Source of the DNA: Auanema rhodensis
Taxonomy: Eukaryota; Nematoda; Chromadorea; Rhabditida; Rhabditidae
NCBI GenBank assembly: GCA_964057225.1
Contig: OZ059900.1
Coordinates: forward strand, 15,949,638 to 16,013,637
Direction of reading: 5' to 3'
Length of the DNA: 64,000 nucleotides
Part shown: one piece after another, positions 24,501-37,900 of the stretch
How positions within the stretch are numbered: position 1 is the first letter of the stretch
Layout of the letters: every line of letters starts with the position of its first letter
Notes under the pieces: model-generated
What the model saw: only the letters and a program-made list of their open reading frames with translations
The model's database searches: none
What the model was told of the DNA's origin: nothing
Position numbers and translations under genes: made by a program

Positions 24501-26438
24501 TTTGAGCTAGGTTTCATTGACATTGCATGAGTTTGAACACATGAAATCGTAAGTCAAAACCTTGTTTACAGCGAAATTTCCAAAAACTGGTTTTCCAGCA
24601 TAATAAAATATTTCTCATGGGAAATACTGTGTTTTTGTATTTTTCTAGTGTTCAGCATGTAAAATGCTTCATTTTAGTATGTAACACGCTGAAATTCGTT
24701 GCATTTGACGACTCATATGAACAAAAATCGATTTAATCAATATTAGCCATAAGGGGCGTGCCCTCAGAATATGCTAATTTCCTTAATTTTCTAACCCCTG
24801 TTTTTTTGTCGTGAAAGTGGAACTAGACGTTGTACGAACAATTTTGAGCTAGGTTTCATTGACATTGCATGAGTTTGAACACATGAAATCGTAAGTCAAA
24901 ACCTTGTTTACAGCGAAATTTCCAAAAACTGGTTTTCCAGCATAATAAAATATTTCTCATGGGAAATACTGTGTTTTTGTATTTTTCTAGTGTTCAGCAT
25001 GTAAAATGCTTCATTTTAGTTTGTAACACGCTGAAATTCGTTGCATTTGACGACTCATATGAACAAAAATCGATTTAATCAATATTAGCCATAAGGGGCG
25101 TGCCCTCAGAATATGCTAATTTCCTTAATTTTCTAACCCCTGTTTTTTTGTCGTGAAAGTGGAACTAGACGTTGTACGAACAATTTTGAGCTAGGTTACA
25201 TTGACATTGCATGAGTTTGAACACATGAAATCGTAAGTCAAAACCTTGTTTACAGCGAAATTTCCAAAAACTGGTTTTCCAGCTTAATAAAATATTTCTC
25301 ATGAGAAATACTGTGTTTTTGTAATTTTCTAGTGTTCAGCATGTAAAATGCTTCATTTTAGTATGTAACACGCTGAAATTCGTTGCATTTGACGACTCAT
25401 ATGAACAAAAATCGATTTAATCAATATTAGCCATAAGGGGCGTGCCCTCAGAATATGCTAATTTCCTTAATTTTCTAACCCCTGTTTTTTTGTCGTGAAA
25501 GTGGAACTAGACGTTGTACGAACAATTTTGAGCTAGGTTTCATTGACATTGCATGAGTTTGAACACATGAAATCGTAAGTCAAAACCTTGTTTACAGCGA
25601 AATTTCCAAAAACTGGTTTTCCAGCATAATAAAATATTTCTCATGGGAAATACTGTGTTTTTGTATTTTTCTAGTGTTCAGCATGTAAAATGTTTCATTT
25701 TAGTTTGTAACACGCTGAAATTCGTTGCATTTGACGACTCATATGAACAAAAATCGATTTAATCAATATTAGCCATAAGGGGCGTGCCCTCAGAATATGC
25801 TAATTTCCTTAATTTTCTAACCCCTGTTTTTTTGTCGTGAAAGTGGAACTAGACGTTGTACGAACAATTTTGAGCTAGGTTACATTGACATTGCATGAGT
25901 TTGAACACATGAAATCGTAAGTCAAAACCTTGTTTACAGCGAAATTTCCAAAAACTGGTTTTCCAGCATAATAAAATATTTCTCATGGGAAATACTGTGT
26001 TTTTGTATTTTTCTAGTGTTCAGCATGTAAAATGCTTCATTTTAGTATGTAACACGCTGAAATTCGTTGCATTTGACGACTCATATGAACAAAAATCGAT
26101 TTAATCAATATTAGCCATAAGGGGCGTGCCCTCAGAATATGCTAATTTCCTTAATTTTCTAACCCTTGTTTTTTTGTCGTGAAAGTGGAACTAGACGTTG
26201 TACAAACAATTTTGAGCTAGGTTTCATTGACATTGCATGAGTTTGAACACATGAAATCGTAAGTCAAAACCTTGTTTACAGCGAAATTTCCAAAAACTGG
26301 TTTTCCAGCATGATAAAATATTTCTCATGGGAAATACTGTGTTTTTGTATTTTTCTAGTGTTCAGCATGTAAAATGCTTCATTTTAGTATGTAACACGCT
26401 GAAATTCGTTGCATTTGACGACTCATATGAACAAAAAT
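17313..26438 (+). repeat. 3420-bp ten-monomer HOR, 2.67 copies
   Basis: Units are 17313-20732, 20733-24152 and a partial third copy ending at 26438. Rare private marks recur at exactly 3420 bp: cagcttaataaaat (18443, 21863, 25283), gtaattttctag (18481, 21901, 25321), ccatacgggg (19621, 23041), gtaagttaaaac (19765, 23185) and cagcctgtaaaa (20552, 23972). The left limit is set by tacgaac at 17312 versus tacaaac at 20732, and the right limit by A at 26439. One substitution (tgtttc at 22273 and 25693, but tgcttc at 18853) is shared only by copies 2 and 3, so copies 2 and 3 are closest relatives there. Confidence 0.95.
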
Positions 26439-28098
26439 AGATTTAATCAATATTAGCCATAAGGGGCGTGCCCTCAGAATATGCTAATTTCCTTAATTTT
26501 TTAACCCCTGTTTTTTTGTCGTGAAAGTGGAACTAGACGTTGTACGAACAATTTTGAGCTAGGTTTCATTGACATTGCATGAGTTTGAACACATGAAATC
26601 GTAAGTCAAAACCTTGTTTACAGCGAAATTTCCAAAAACTGGTTTTCCAGCATGATAAAATATTTCTCATGGGAAATACTGTGTTTTTGTATTTTTCTAG
26701 TGTTCAGCATGTAAAATGCTTCATTTTAGTATGTAACACGCTGAAATTCGTTGCATTTGACGACTCATATGAACAAAAATCGATTTAATCAATATTAGCC
26801 ATAAGGGGCGTGCCCTCAGAATATGCTAATTTCCTTAATTTTCTAACCCCTGTTTTTTTGTCGTGAAAGTGGAACTAGACGTTGTACGAACAATTTTGAG
26901 CTAGGTTTCATTGACATTGCATGAGTTTGAACACATGAAATCGTAAGTCAAAACCTTGTTTACAGCGAAATTTCCAAAAACTGGTTTTCCAGCATGATAA
27001 AATATTTCTCATGGGAAATACTGTGTTTTTGTATTTTTCTAGTGTTCAGCATGTAAAATGCTTCATTTTAGTATGTAACACGCTGAAATTCGTTGCATTT
27101 GACGACTCATATGAACAAAAATCGATTTAATCAATATTAGCCATAAGGGGCGTGCCCTCAGAATATGCTAATTTCCTTAATTTTCTAACCCCTGTTTTTT
27201 TGTCGTGAAAGTGGAACTAGACGTTGTACGAACAATTTTGAGCTAGGTTTCATTGACATTGCATGAGTTTGAACACATGAAATCGTAAGTCAAAACCTTG
27301 TTTACAGCGAAATTTCCAAAAACTGGTTTTCCAGCATAATAAAATATTTCTCATGGGAAATACTGTGTTTTTGTATTTTTCTAGTGTTCAGCATGTAAAA
27401 TGCTTCATTTTAGTATGTAACACGCTGAAATTCGTTGCATTTGACGACTCATATGAACAAAAATCGATTTAATCAATATTAGCCATAAGGGGCGTGCCCT
27501 CAGAATATGCTAATTTCCTTAATTTTCTAACCCCTGTTTTTTTGTCGTGAAAGTGGAACTAGACGTTGTACGAACAATTTTGAGCTAGGTTTCATTGACA
27601 TTGCATGAGTTTGAACACATGAAATCGTAAGTCAAAACCTTGTTTACAGCGAAATTTCCAAAAACTGGTTTTCCAGCATAATAAAATATTTCTCATGGGA
27701 AATACTGTGTTTTTGTATTTTTCTAGTGTTCAGCATGTAAAATGCTTCATTTTAGTTTGTAACACGCTGAAATTCGTTGCATTTGACGACTCATATGAAC
27801 AAAAATCGATTTAATCAATATTAGCCATAAGGGGCGTGCCCTCAGAATATGCTAATTTCCTTAATTTTCTAACCCCTGTTTTTTTGTCGTGAAAGTGGAA
27901 CTAGACGTTGTACGAACAATTTTGAGCTAGGTTACATTGACATTGCATGAGTTTGAACACATGAAATCGTAAGTCAAAACCTTGTTTACAGCGAAATTTC
28001 CAAAAACTGGTTTTCCAGCATAATAAAATATTTCTCATGGGAAATACTGTGTTTTTGTATTTTTCTAGTGTTCAGCATGTAAAATGCTTCATTTTAGT
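26047..28098 (+). repeat. Six-monomer block, instance 2
   Basis: It shows the same monomer order as at 16471-18522, beginning with the cccttg monomer at 26047 and the ttttttaacccc monomer at 26389. The ttaacccc mark at 26501 is 9576 bp (28 monomers) from that at 16925. The block directly follows the broken third copy of the 3420-bp HOR, as though the array returned to the sequence that preceded the HOR. It carries a private change, aaaaatagattt, at 26439. Confidence 0.8.
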
Positions 28099-29124
28099 AT
28101 GTAACACGCTGAAATTCGTTGCATTTGACGACTCATATGAACAAAAATCGATTTAATCAATATTAGCCATAAGGGGCGTGCCCTCAGAATATGCTAATTT
28201 CCTTAATTTTCTAACCCCTGTTTTTTTGTCGTGAAAGTGGAACTAGACGTTGTACGAACAATTTTGAGCTAGGTTTCATTGACATTGCATGAGTTTGAAC
28301 ACATGAAATCGTAAGTCAAAACCTTGTTTACAGCGAAATTTCCAAAAACTGGTTTTCCAGCATGATAAAATATTTCTCATGGGAAATACTGTGTTTTTGT
28401 ATTTTTCTAGTGTTCAGCATGTAAAATGCTTCATTTTAGTATGTAACACGCTGAAATTCGTTGCATTTGACGACTCATATGAACAAAAATCGATTTAATC
28501 AATATTAGCCATAAGGGGCGTGCCCTCAGAATATGCTAATTTCCTTAATTTTCTAACCCCTGTTTTTTTGTCGTGAAAGTGGAACTAGACGTTGTACGAA
28601 CAATTTTGAGCTAGGTTTCATTGACATTGCATGAGTTTGAACACATGAAATCGTAAGTCAAAACCTTGTTTACAGCGAAATTTCCAAAAACTGGTTTTCC
28701 AGCATGATAAAATATTTCTCATGGGAAATACTGTGTTTTTGTATTTTTCTAGTGTTCAGCATGTAAAATGCTTCATTTTAGTTTGTAACACGCTGAAATT
28801 CGTTGCATTTGACGACTCATATGAACAAAAATCGATTTAATCAATATTAGCCATAAGGGGCGTGCCCTCAGAATATGCTAATTTCCTTAATTTTCTAACC
28901 CCTGTTTTTTTGTCGTGAAAGTGGAACTAGACGTTGTACGAACACTTTTGAGCTAGGTTACATTGACATTGCATGAGTTTGAACACATGAAATCGTAAGT
29001 CAAAACCTTGTTTACAGCGAAATTTCCAAAAACTGGTTTTCCAGCATAATAAAATATTTCTCATGGGAAATACTGTGTTTTTGTATTTTTCTAGTGTTCA
29101 GCATGTAAAATGCTTCATTTTAGT

Positions 29125-30834
29125 ATGTAACACGCTGAAATTCGTTGCATTTGACGACTCATATGAACAAAAATCGATTTAATCAATATTAGCCATAAGG
29201 GGCGTGCCCTCAGAATATGCTAATTTCCTTAATTTTCTAACCCTTGTTTTTTTGTCGTGAAAGTGGAACTAGACGTTGTACAAACAATTTTGAGCTAGGT
29301 TTCATTGACATTGCATGAGTTTGAACACATGAAATCGTAAGTCAAAACCTTGTTTACAGCGAAATTTCCAAAAACTGGTTTTCCAGCATGATAAAATATT
29401 TCTCATGGGAAATACTGTGTTTTTGTATTTTTCTAGTGTTCAGCATTTAAAATGCTTCATTTTAGTATGTAACACGCTGAAATTCGTTGCATTTGACGAC
29501 TCATATGAACAAAAATCGATTTAATCAATATTAGCCATAAGGGGCGTGCCCTCAGAATATGCTAATTTCCTTAATTTTCTAACCCCTGTTTTTTTGTCGT
29601 GAAAGTGGAACTAGACGTTGTACGAACAATTTTGAGCTAGGTTTCATTGACATTGCATGAGTTTGAACACATGAAATCGTAAGTCAAAACCTTGTTTACA
29701 GGGAAATTTCGAAAAACTGGTTTTCTAGCATAATAAAATATTTCTCATGGGAAATACTGTGTTTTTGTATTCTTCTAGTGTTCAGCATGTAAAATGCTTC
29801 ATTTTAGTGTGTAACACGCTGAAATTCGTTGCATTTGACGACTCATATGAACAAAAATCGATTTAATCAATATTAGCCATAAGGGGCGTGCCCTCAGAAT
29901 ATGCTAATTTCCTTAATTTTCTAACCCCTGTTTTTTTGTCGTGAAAGTGGAACTAGACGTTGTACGAACAATTTTGAGCTAGGTTACATTGACATTGCAT
30001 GAGTTTGAACACATGAAATCGTAAGTCAAAACCTTGTTTACAGCGAAATTTCCAAAAACTGGTTTTCCAGCATAATAAAATATTTCTCATGGGAAATACT
30101 GTGTTTTTGTATTTTTCTAGTGTTCAGCATGTAAAATGCTTCATTTTAGTATGTAACACGCTGAAATTCGTTGCATTTGACGACTCATATGAACAAAAAT
30201 CGATTTAATCAATATTAGCCATAAGGGGCGTGCCCTCAGAATATGCTAATTTCCTTAATTTTCTAACCCTTGTTTTTTTGTCGTGAAAGTGGAACTAGAC
30301 GTTGTACAAACAATTTTGAGCTAGGTTTCATTGACATTGCATGAGTTTGAACACATGAAATCGTAAGTCAAAACCTTGTTTACAGCGAAATTTCCAAAAA
30401 CTGGTTTTCCAGCATGATAAAATATTTCTCATGGGAAATACTGTGTTTTTGTATTTTTCTAGTGTTCAGCATGTAAAATGCTTCATTTTAGTATGTAACA
30501 CGCTGAAATTCGTTGCATTTGACGACTCATATGAACAAAAATCGATTTAATCAATATTAGCCATAAGGGGCGTGCCCTCAGAATATGCTAATTTCCTTAA
30601 TTTTTTAACCCCTGTTTTTTTGTCGTGAAAGTGGAACTAGACGTTGTACGAACAATTTTGAGCTAGGTTTCATTGACATTGCATGAGTTTGAACACATGA
30701 AATCGTAAGTCAAAACCTTGTTTACAGCGAAATTTCCAAAAACTGGTTTTCCAGCATGATAAAATATTTCTCATGGGAAATACTGTGTTTTTGTATTTTT
30801 CTAGTGTTCAGCATGTAAAATGCTTCATTTTAGT
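29125..30834 (+). repeat. Five-monomer block with gggaaatttcg mark, copy 1
   Basis: Five monomers match those at 31861-33570 at a 2736-bp (8-monomer) offset. Marks are cagcatttaaaatg (29441), then gggaaatttcgaaaaac with gttttctagc and gtattcttc in the next monomer (29701), then agtgtgtaac with gttacatt (29809), then cccttg, then ttttttaacccc. The first two monomers also recur at 39727-40410. The spacing leaves three monomers between the two copies, so this is not a simple tandem duplication. Confidence 0.88.
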
Positions 30835-31860
30835 ATGTAACACGCTGAAATTCGTTGCATTTGACGACTCATATGAACAAAAATCGATTTAATCAATATT
30901 AGCCATAAGGGGCGTGCCCTCAGAATATGCTAATTTCCTTAATTTTCTAACCCCTGTTTTTTTGTCGTGAAAGTGGAACTAGACGTTGTACGAACAATTT
31001 TGAGCTAGGTTTCATTGACATTGCATGAGTTTGAACACATGAAATCGTAAGTCAAAACCTTGTTTACAGCGAAATTTCCAAAAACTGGTTTTCCAGCATA
31101 ATAAAATATTTCTCATGGGAAATACTGTGTTTTTGTATTTTTCTAGTGTTCAGCATGTAAAATGCTTCATTTTAGTATGTAACACGCTGAAATTCGTTGC
31201 ATTTGACGACTCATATGAACAAAAATCGATTTAATCAATATTAGCCATAAGGGGCGTGCCCTGAGAATATGCTAATTTCCTTAATTTTCTAACCCCTGTT
31301 TTTTTGTCGTGAAAGTGGAACTAGACGTTGTACGAACAATTTTGAGCTAGGTTTCATTGACATTGCATGAGTTTGAACACATGAAATCGTAAGTCAAAAC
31401 CTTGTTTACAGCGAAATTTCCAAAAACTGGTTTTCCAGCATAATAAAATATTTCTCATGGGAAATACTGTGTTTTTGTATTTTTCTAGTGTTCAGCATGT
31501 AAAATGCTTCATTTTAGTTTGTAACACGCTGAAATTCGTTGCATTTGACGACTCATATGAACAAAAATCGATTTAATCAATATTAGCCATAAGGGGCGTG
31601 CCCTCAGAATATGCTAATTTCCTTAATTTTCTAACCCCTGTTTTTTTGTCGTGAAAGTGGAACTAGACGTTGTACGAACAATTTTGAGCTAGGTTACATT
31701 GACATTGCATGAGTTTGAACACATGAAATCGTAAGTCAAAACCTTGTTTACAGCGAAATTTCCAAAAACTGGTTTTCCAGCATAATAAAATATTTCTCAT
31801 GGGAAATACTGTGTTTTTGTATTTTTCTAGTGTTCAGCATGTAAAATGCTTCATTTTAGT

Positions 31861-33570
31861 ATGTAACACGCTGAAATTCGTTGCATTTGACGACTCATAT
31901 GAACAAAAATCGATTTAATCAATATTAGCCATAAGGGGCGTGCCCTCAGAATATGCTAATTTCCTTAATTTTCTAACCCTTGTTTTTTTGTCGTGAAAGT
32001 GGAACTAGACGTTGTACAAACAATTTTGAGCTAGGTTTCATTGACATTGCATGAGTTTGAACACATGAAATCGTAAGTCAAAACCTTGTTTACAGCGAAA
32101 TTTCCAAAAACTGGTTTTCCAGCATGATAAAATATTTCTCATGGGAAATACTGTGTTTTTGTATTTTTCTAGTGTTCAGCATTTAAAATGCTTCATTTTA
32201 GTATGTAACACGCTGAAATTCGTTGCATTTGACGACTCATATGAACAAAAATCGATTTAATCAATATTAGCCATAAGGGGCGTGCCCTCAGAATATGCTA
32301 ATTTCCTTAATTTTCTAACCCCTGTTTTTTTGTCGTGAAAGTGGAACTAGACGTTGTACGAACAATTTTGAGCTAGGTTTCATTGACATTGCATGAGTTT
32401 GAACACATGAAATCGTAAGTCAAAACCTTGTTTACAGGGAAATTTCGAAAAACTGGTTTTCTAGCATAATAAAATATTTCTCATGGGAAATACTGTGTTT
32501 TTGTATTCTTCTAGTGTTCAGCATGTAAAATGCTTCATTTTAGTGTGTAACACGCTGAAATTCGTTGCATTTGACGACTCATATGAACAAAAATCGATTT
32601 AATCAATATTAGCCATAAGGGGCGTGCCCTCAGAATATGCTAATTTCCTTAATTTTCTAACCCCTGTTTTTTTGTCGTGAAAGTGGAACTAGACGTTGTA
32701 CGAACAATTTTGAGCTAGGTTACATTGACATTGCATGAGTTTGAACACATGAAATCGTAAGTCAAAACCTTGTTTACAGCGAAATTTCCAAAAACTGGTT
32801 TTCCAGCATAATAAAATATTTCTCATGGGAAATACTGTGTTTTTGTATTTTTCTAGTGTTCAGCATGTAAAATGCTTCATTTTAGTATGTAACACGCTGA
32901 AATTCGTTGCATTTGACGACTCATATGAACAAAAATCGATTTAATCAATATTAGCCATAAGGGGCGTGCCCTCAGAATATGCTAATTTCCTTAATTTTCT
33001 AACCCTTGTTTTTTTGTCGTGAAAGTGGAACTAGACGTTGTACAAACAATTTTGAGCTAGGTTTCATTGACATTGCATGAGTTTGAACACATGAAATCGT
33101 AAGTCAAAACCTTGTTTACAGCGAAATTTCCAAAAACTGGTTTTCCAGCATGATAAAATATTTCTCATGGGAAATACTGTGTTTTTGTATTTTTCTAGTG
33201 TTCAGCATGTAAAATGCTTCATTTTAGTATGTAACACGCTGAAATTCGTTGCATTTGACGACTCATATGAACAAAAATCGATTTAATCAATATTAGCCAT
33301 AAGGGGCGTGCCCTCAGAATATGCTAATTTCCTTAATTTTTTAACCCCTGTTTTTTTGTCGTGAAAGTGGAACTAGACGTTGTACGAACAATTTTGAGCT
33401 AGGTTTCATTGACATTGCATGAGTTTGAACACATGAAATCGTAAGTCAAAACCTTGTTTACAGCGAAATTTCCAAAAACTGGTTTTCCAGCATGATAAAA
33501 TATTTCTCATGGGAAATACTGTGTTTTTGTATTTTTCTAGTGTTCAGCATGTAAAATGCTTCATTTTAGT
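31861..33570 (+). repeat. Five-monomer block with gggaaatttcg mark, copy 2
   Basis: This is the second copy of the block at 29125-30834, with the same marks at 32177, 32437, 32545 and 33341. It is followed by a catgat monomer and another cccttg / ttttttaacccc pair, where copy 1 was followed by near-consensus monomers, so the copies diverge in arrangement at 33571. A private ccctgagaatat change (31263) lies in the spacer monomers. Confidence 0.88.
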
Positions 33571-34938
33571 ATGTAACACGCTGAAATTCGTTGCATTTGA
33601 CGACTCATATGAACAAAAATCGATTTAATCAATATTAGCCATAAGGGGCGTGCCCTCAGAATATGCTAATTTCCTTAATTTTCTAACCCCTGTTTTTTTG
33701 TCGTGAAAGTGGAACTAGACGTTGTACGAACAATTTTGAGCTAGGTTTCATTGACATTGCATGAGTTTGAACACATGAAATCGTAAGTCAAAACCTTGTT
33801 TACAGCGAAATTTCCAAAAACTGGTTTTCCAGCATGATAAAATATTTCTCATGGGAAATACTGTGTTTTTGTATTTTTCTAGTGTTCAGCATGTAAAATG
33901 CTTCATTTTAGTATGTAACACGCTGAAATTCGTTGCATTTGACGACTCATATGAACAAAAATCGATTTAATCAATATTAGCCATAAGGGGCGTGCCCTCA
34001 GAATATGCTAATTTCCTTAATTTTCTAACCCTTGTTTTTTTGTCGTGAAAGTGGAACTAGACGTTGTACAAACAATTTTGAGCTAGGTTTCATTGACATT
34101 GCATGAGTTTGAACACATGAAATCGTAAGTCAAAACCTTGTTTACAGCGAAATTTCCAAAAACTGGTTTTCCAGCATGATAAAATATTTCTCATGGGAAA
34201 TACTGTGTTTTTGTATTTTTCTAGTGTTCAGCATGTAAAATGCTTCATTTTAGTATGTAACACGCTGAAATTCGTTGCATTTGACGACTCATATGAACAA
34301 AAATCGATTTAATCAATATTAGCCATAAGGGGCGTGCCCTCAGAATATGCTAATTTCCTTAATTTTTTAACCCCTGTTTTTTTGTCGTGAAAGTGGAACT
34401 AGACGTTGTACGAACAATTTTGAGCTAGGTTTCATTGACATTGCATGAGTTTGAACACATGAAATCGTAAGTCAAAACCTTGTTTACAGCGAAATTTCCA
34501 AAAACTGGTTTTCCAGCATGATAAAATATTTCTCATGGGAAATACTGTGTTTTTGTATTTTTCTAGTGTTCAGCATGTAAAATGCTTCATTTTAGTATGT
34601 AACACGCTGAAATTCGTTGCATTTGACGACTCATATGAACAAAAATCGATTTAATCAATATTAGCCATAAGGGGCGTGCCCTCAGAATATGCTAATTTCC
34701 TTAATTTTCTAACCCCTGTTTTTTTGTCGTGAAAGTGGAACTAGACGTTGTACGAACAATTTTGAGCTAGGTTTCATTGACATTGCATGAGTTTGAACAC
34801 ATGAAATCGTAAGTCAAAACCTTGTTTACAGCGAAATTTCCAAAAACTGGTTTTCCAGCATGATAAAATATTTCTCATGGGAAATACTGTGTTTTTGTAT
34901 TTTTCTAGTGTTCAGCATGTAAAATGCTTCATTTTAGT
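32887..34938 (+). repeat. Two copies of a 1026-bp trimer inside the six-monomer family
   Basis: The monomers at 32887, 33229 and 33571 (cccttg type; ttttttaacccc type; catgat type) repeat in the same order at 33913, 34255 and 34597. The ttaacccc marks at 33341 and 34367 are 1026 bp apart. This looks like a local duplication of the first half of the six-monomer block. Confidence 0.85.
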
Positions 34939-37900
34939 ATGTAACACGCTGAAATTCGTTGCATTTGACGACTCATATGAACAAAAATCGATTTAATCAA
35001 TATTAGCCATAAGGGGCGTGCCCTCAGAATATGCTAATTTCCTTAATTTTCTAACCCCTGTTTTTTTGTCGTGAAAGTGGAACTAGACGTTGTACGAACA
35101 ATTTTGAGCTAGGTTTCATTGACATTGCATGAGTTTGAACACATGAAATCGTAAGTCAAAACCTTGTTTACAGCGAAATTTCCAAAAACTGGTTTTCCAG
35201 CATAATAAAATATTTCTCATGGGAAATACTGTGTTTTTGTATTTTTCTAGTGTTCAGCATGTAAAATGCTTCATTTTAGTATGTAACACGCTGAAATTCG
35301 TTGCATTTGACGACTCATATGAACAAAAATCGATTTAATCAATATTAGCCATAAGGGGCGTGCCCTCAGAATATGCTAATTTCCTTAATTTTCTAACCCC
35401 TGTTTTTTTGTCGTGAAAGTGGAACTAGACGTTGTACGAACAATTTTGAGCTAGGTTTCATTGACATTGCATGAGTTTGAACACATGAAATCGTAAGTCA
35501 AAACCTTGTTTACAGCGAAATTTCCAAAAACTGGTTTTCCAGCATAATAAAATATTTCTCATGGGAAATACTGTGTTTTTGTATTTTTCTAGTGTTCAGC
35601 ATGTAAAATGCTTCATTTTAGTTTGTAACACGCTGAAATTCGTTGCATTTGACGACTCATATGAACAAAAATCGATTTAATCAATATTAGCCATAAGGGG
35701 CGTGCCCTCAGAATATGCTAATTTCCTTAATTTTCTAACCCCTGTTTTTTCGTCGTGAAAGTGGAACTAGACGTTGTACGAACAATTTTGAGCTAGGTTA
35801 CATTGACATTGCATGAGTTTGAACACATGAAATCGTAAGTCAAAACCTTGTTTACAGCGAAATTTCCAAAAACTGGTTTTCCAGCATAATAAAATATTTC
35901 TCATGGGAAATACTGTGTTTTTGTATTTTTCTAGTGTTCAGCATGTAAAATGCTTCATTTTAGTATGTAACACGCTGAAATTCGTTGCATTTGACGACTC
36001 ATATGAACAAAAATCGATTTAATCAATATTAGCCATAAGGGGCGTGCCCTCAGAATATGCTAATTTCCTTAATTTTCTAACCCTTGTTTTTTTGTCGTGA
36101 AAGTGGAACTAGACGTTGTACAAACAATTTTGAGCTAGGTTTCATTGACATTGCATGAGTTTGAACACATGAAATCGTAAGTCAAAACCTTGTTTACAGC
36201 GAAATTTCCAAAAACTGGTTTTCCAGCATGATAAAATATTTCTCATGGGAAATACTGTGTTTTTGTATTTTTCTAGTGTTCAGCATGTAAAATGCTTCAT
36301 TTTAGTATGTAACACGCTGAAATTCGTTGCATTTGACGACTCATATGAACAAAAATCGATTTAATCAATATTAGCCATAAGGGGCGTGCCCTCAGAATAT
36401 GCTAATTTCCTTAATTTTTTAACCCCTGTTTTTTTGTCGTGAAAGTGGAACTAGACGTTGTACGAACAATTTTGAGCTAGGTTTCATTGACATTGCATGA
36501 GTTTGAACACATGAAATCGTAAGTCAAAACCTTGTTTACAGCGAAATTTCCAAAAACTGGTTTTCCAGCATGATAAAATATTTCTCATGGGAAATACTGT
36601 GTTTTTGTATTTTTCTAGTGTTCAGCATGTAAAATGCTTCATTTTAGTATGTAACACGCTGAAATTCGTTGCATTTGACGACTCATATGAACAAAAATCG
36701 ATTTAATCAATATTAGCCATAAGGGGCGTGCCCTCAGAATATGCTAATTTCCTTAATTTTCTAACCCCTGTTTTTTTGTCGTGAAAGTGGAACTAGACGT
36801 TGTACGAACAATTTTGAGCTAGGTTTCATTGACATTGCATGAGTTTGAACACATGAAATCGTAAGTCAAAACCTTGTTTACAGCGAAATTTCCAAAAACT
36901 GGTTTTCCAGCATGATAAAATATTTCTCATGGGAAATACTGTGTTTTTGTATTTTTCTAGTGTTCAGCATGTAAAATGCTTCATTTTAGTATGTAACACG
37001 CTGAAATTCGTTGCATTTGACGACTCATATGAACAAAAATCGATTTAATCAATATTAGCCATAAGGGGCGTGCCCTCAGAATATGCTAATTTCCTTAATT
37101 TTCTAACCCCTGTTTTTTTGTCGTGAAAGTGGAACTAGACGTTGTACGAACAATTTTGAGCTAGGTTTCATTGACATTGCATGAGTTTGAACACATGAAA
37201 TCGTAAGTCAAAACCTTGTTTACAGCGAAATTTCCAAAAACTGGTTTTCCAGCATAATAAAATATTTCTCATGGGAAATACTGTGTTTTTGTATTTTTCT
37301 AGTGTTCAGCATGTAAAATGCTTCATTTTAGTATGTAACACGCTGAAATTCGTTGCATTTGACGACTCATATGAACAAAAATCGATTTAATCAATATTAG
37401 CCATAAGGGGCGTGCCCTCAGAATATGCTAATTTCCTTAATTTTCTAACCCCTGTTTTTTTGTCGTGAAAGTGGAACTAGACGTTGTACGAACAATTTTG
37501 AGCTAGGTTACATTGACATTGCATGAGTTTGAACACATGAAATCGTAAGTCAAAACCTTGTTTACAGCGAAATTTCCAAAAACTGGTTTTCCAGCATAAT
37601 AAAATATTTCTCATGGGAAATACTGTGTTTTTGTATTTTTCTAGTGTTCAGCATGTAAAATGCTTCATTTTAGTATGTAACACGCTGAAATTCGTTGCAT
37701 TTGACGACTCATATGAACAAAAATCGATTTAATCAATATTAGCCATAAGGGGCGTGCCCTCAGAATATGCTAATTTCCTTAATTTTCTAACCCTTGTTTT
37801 TTTGTCGTGAAAGTGGAACTAGACGTTGTACAAACAATTTTGAGCTAGGTTTCATTGACATTGCATGAGTTTGAACACATGAAATCGTAAGTCAAAACCT

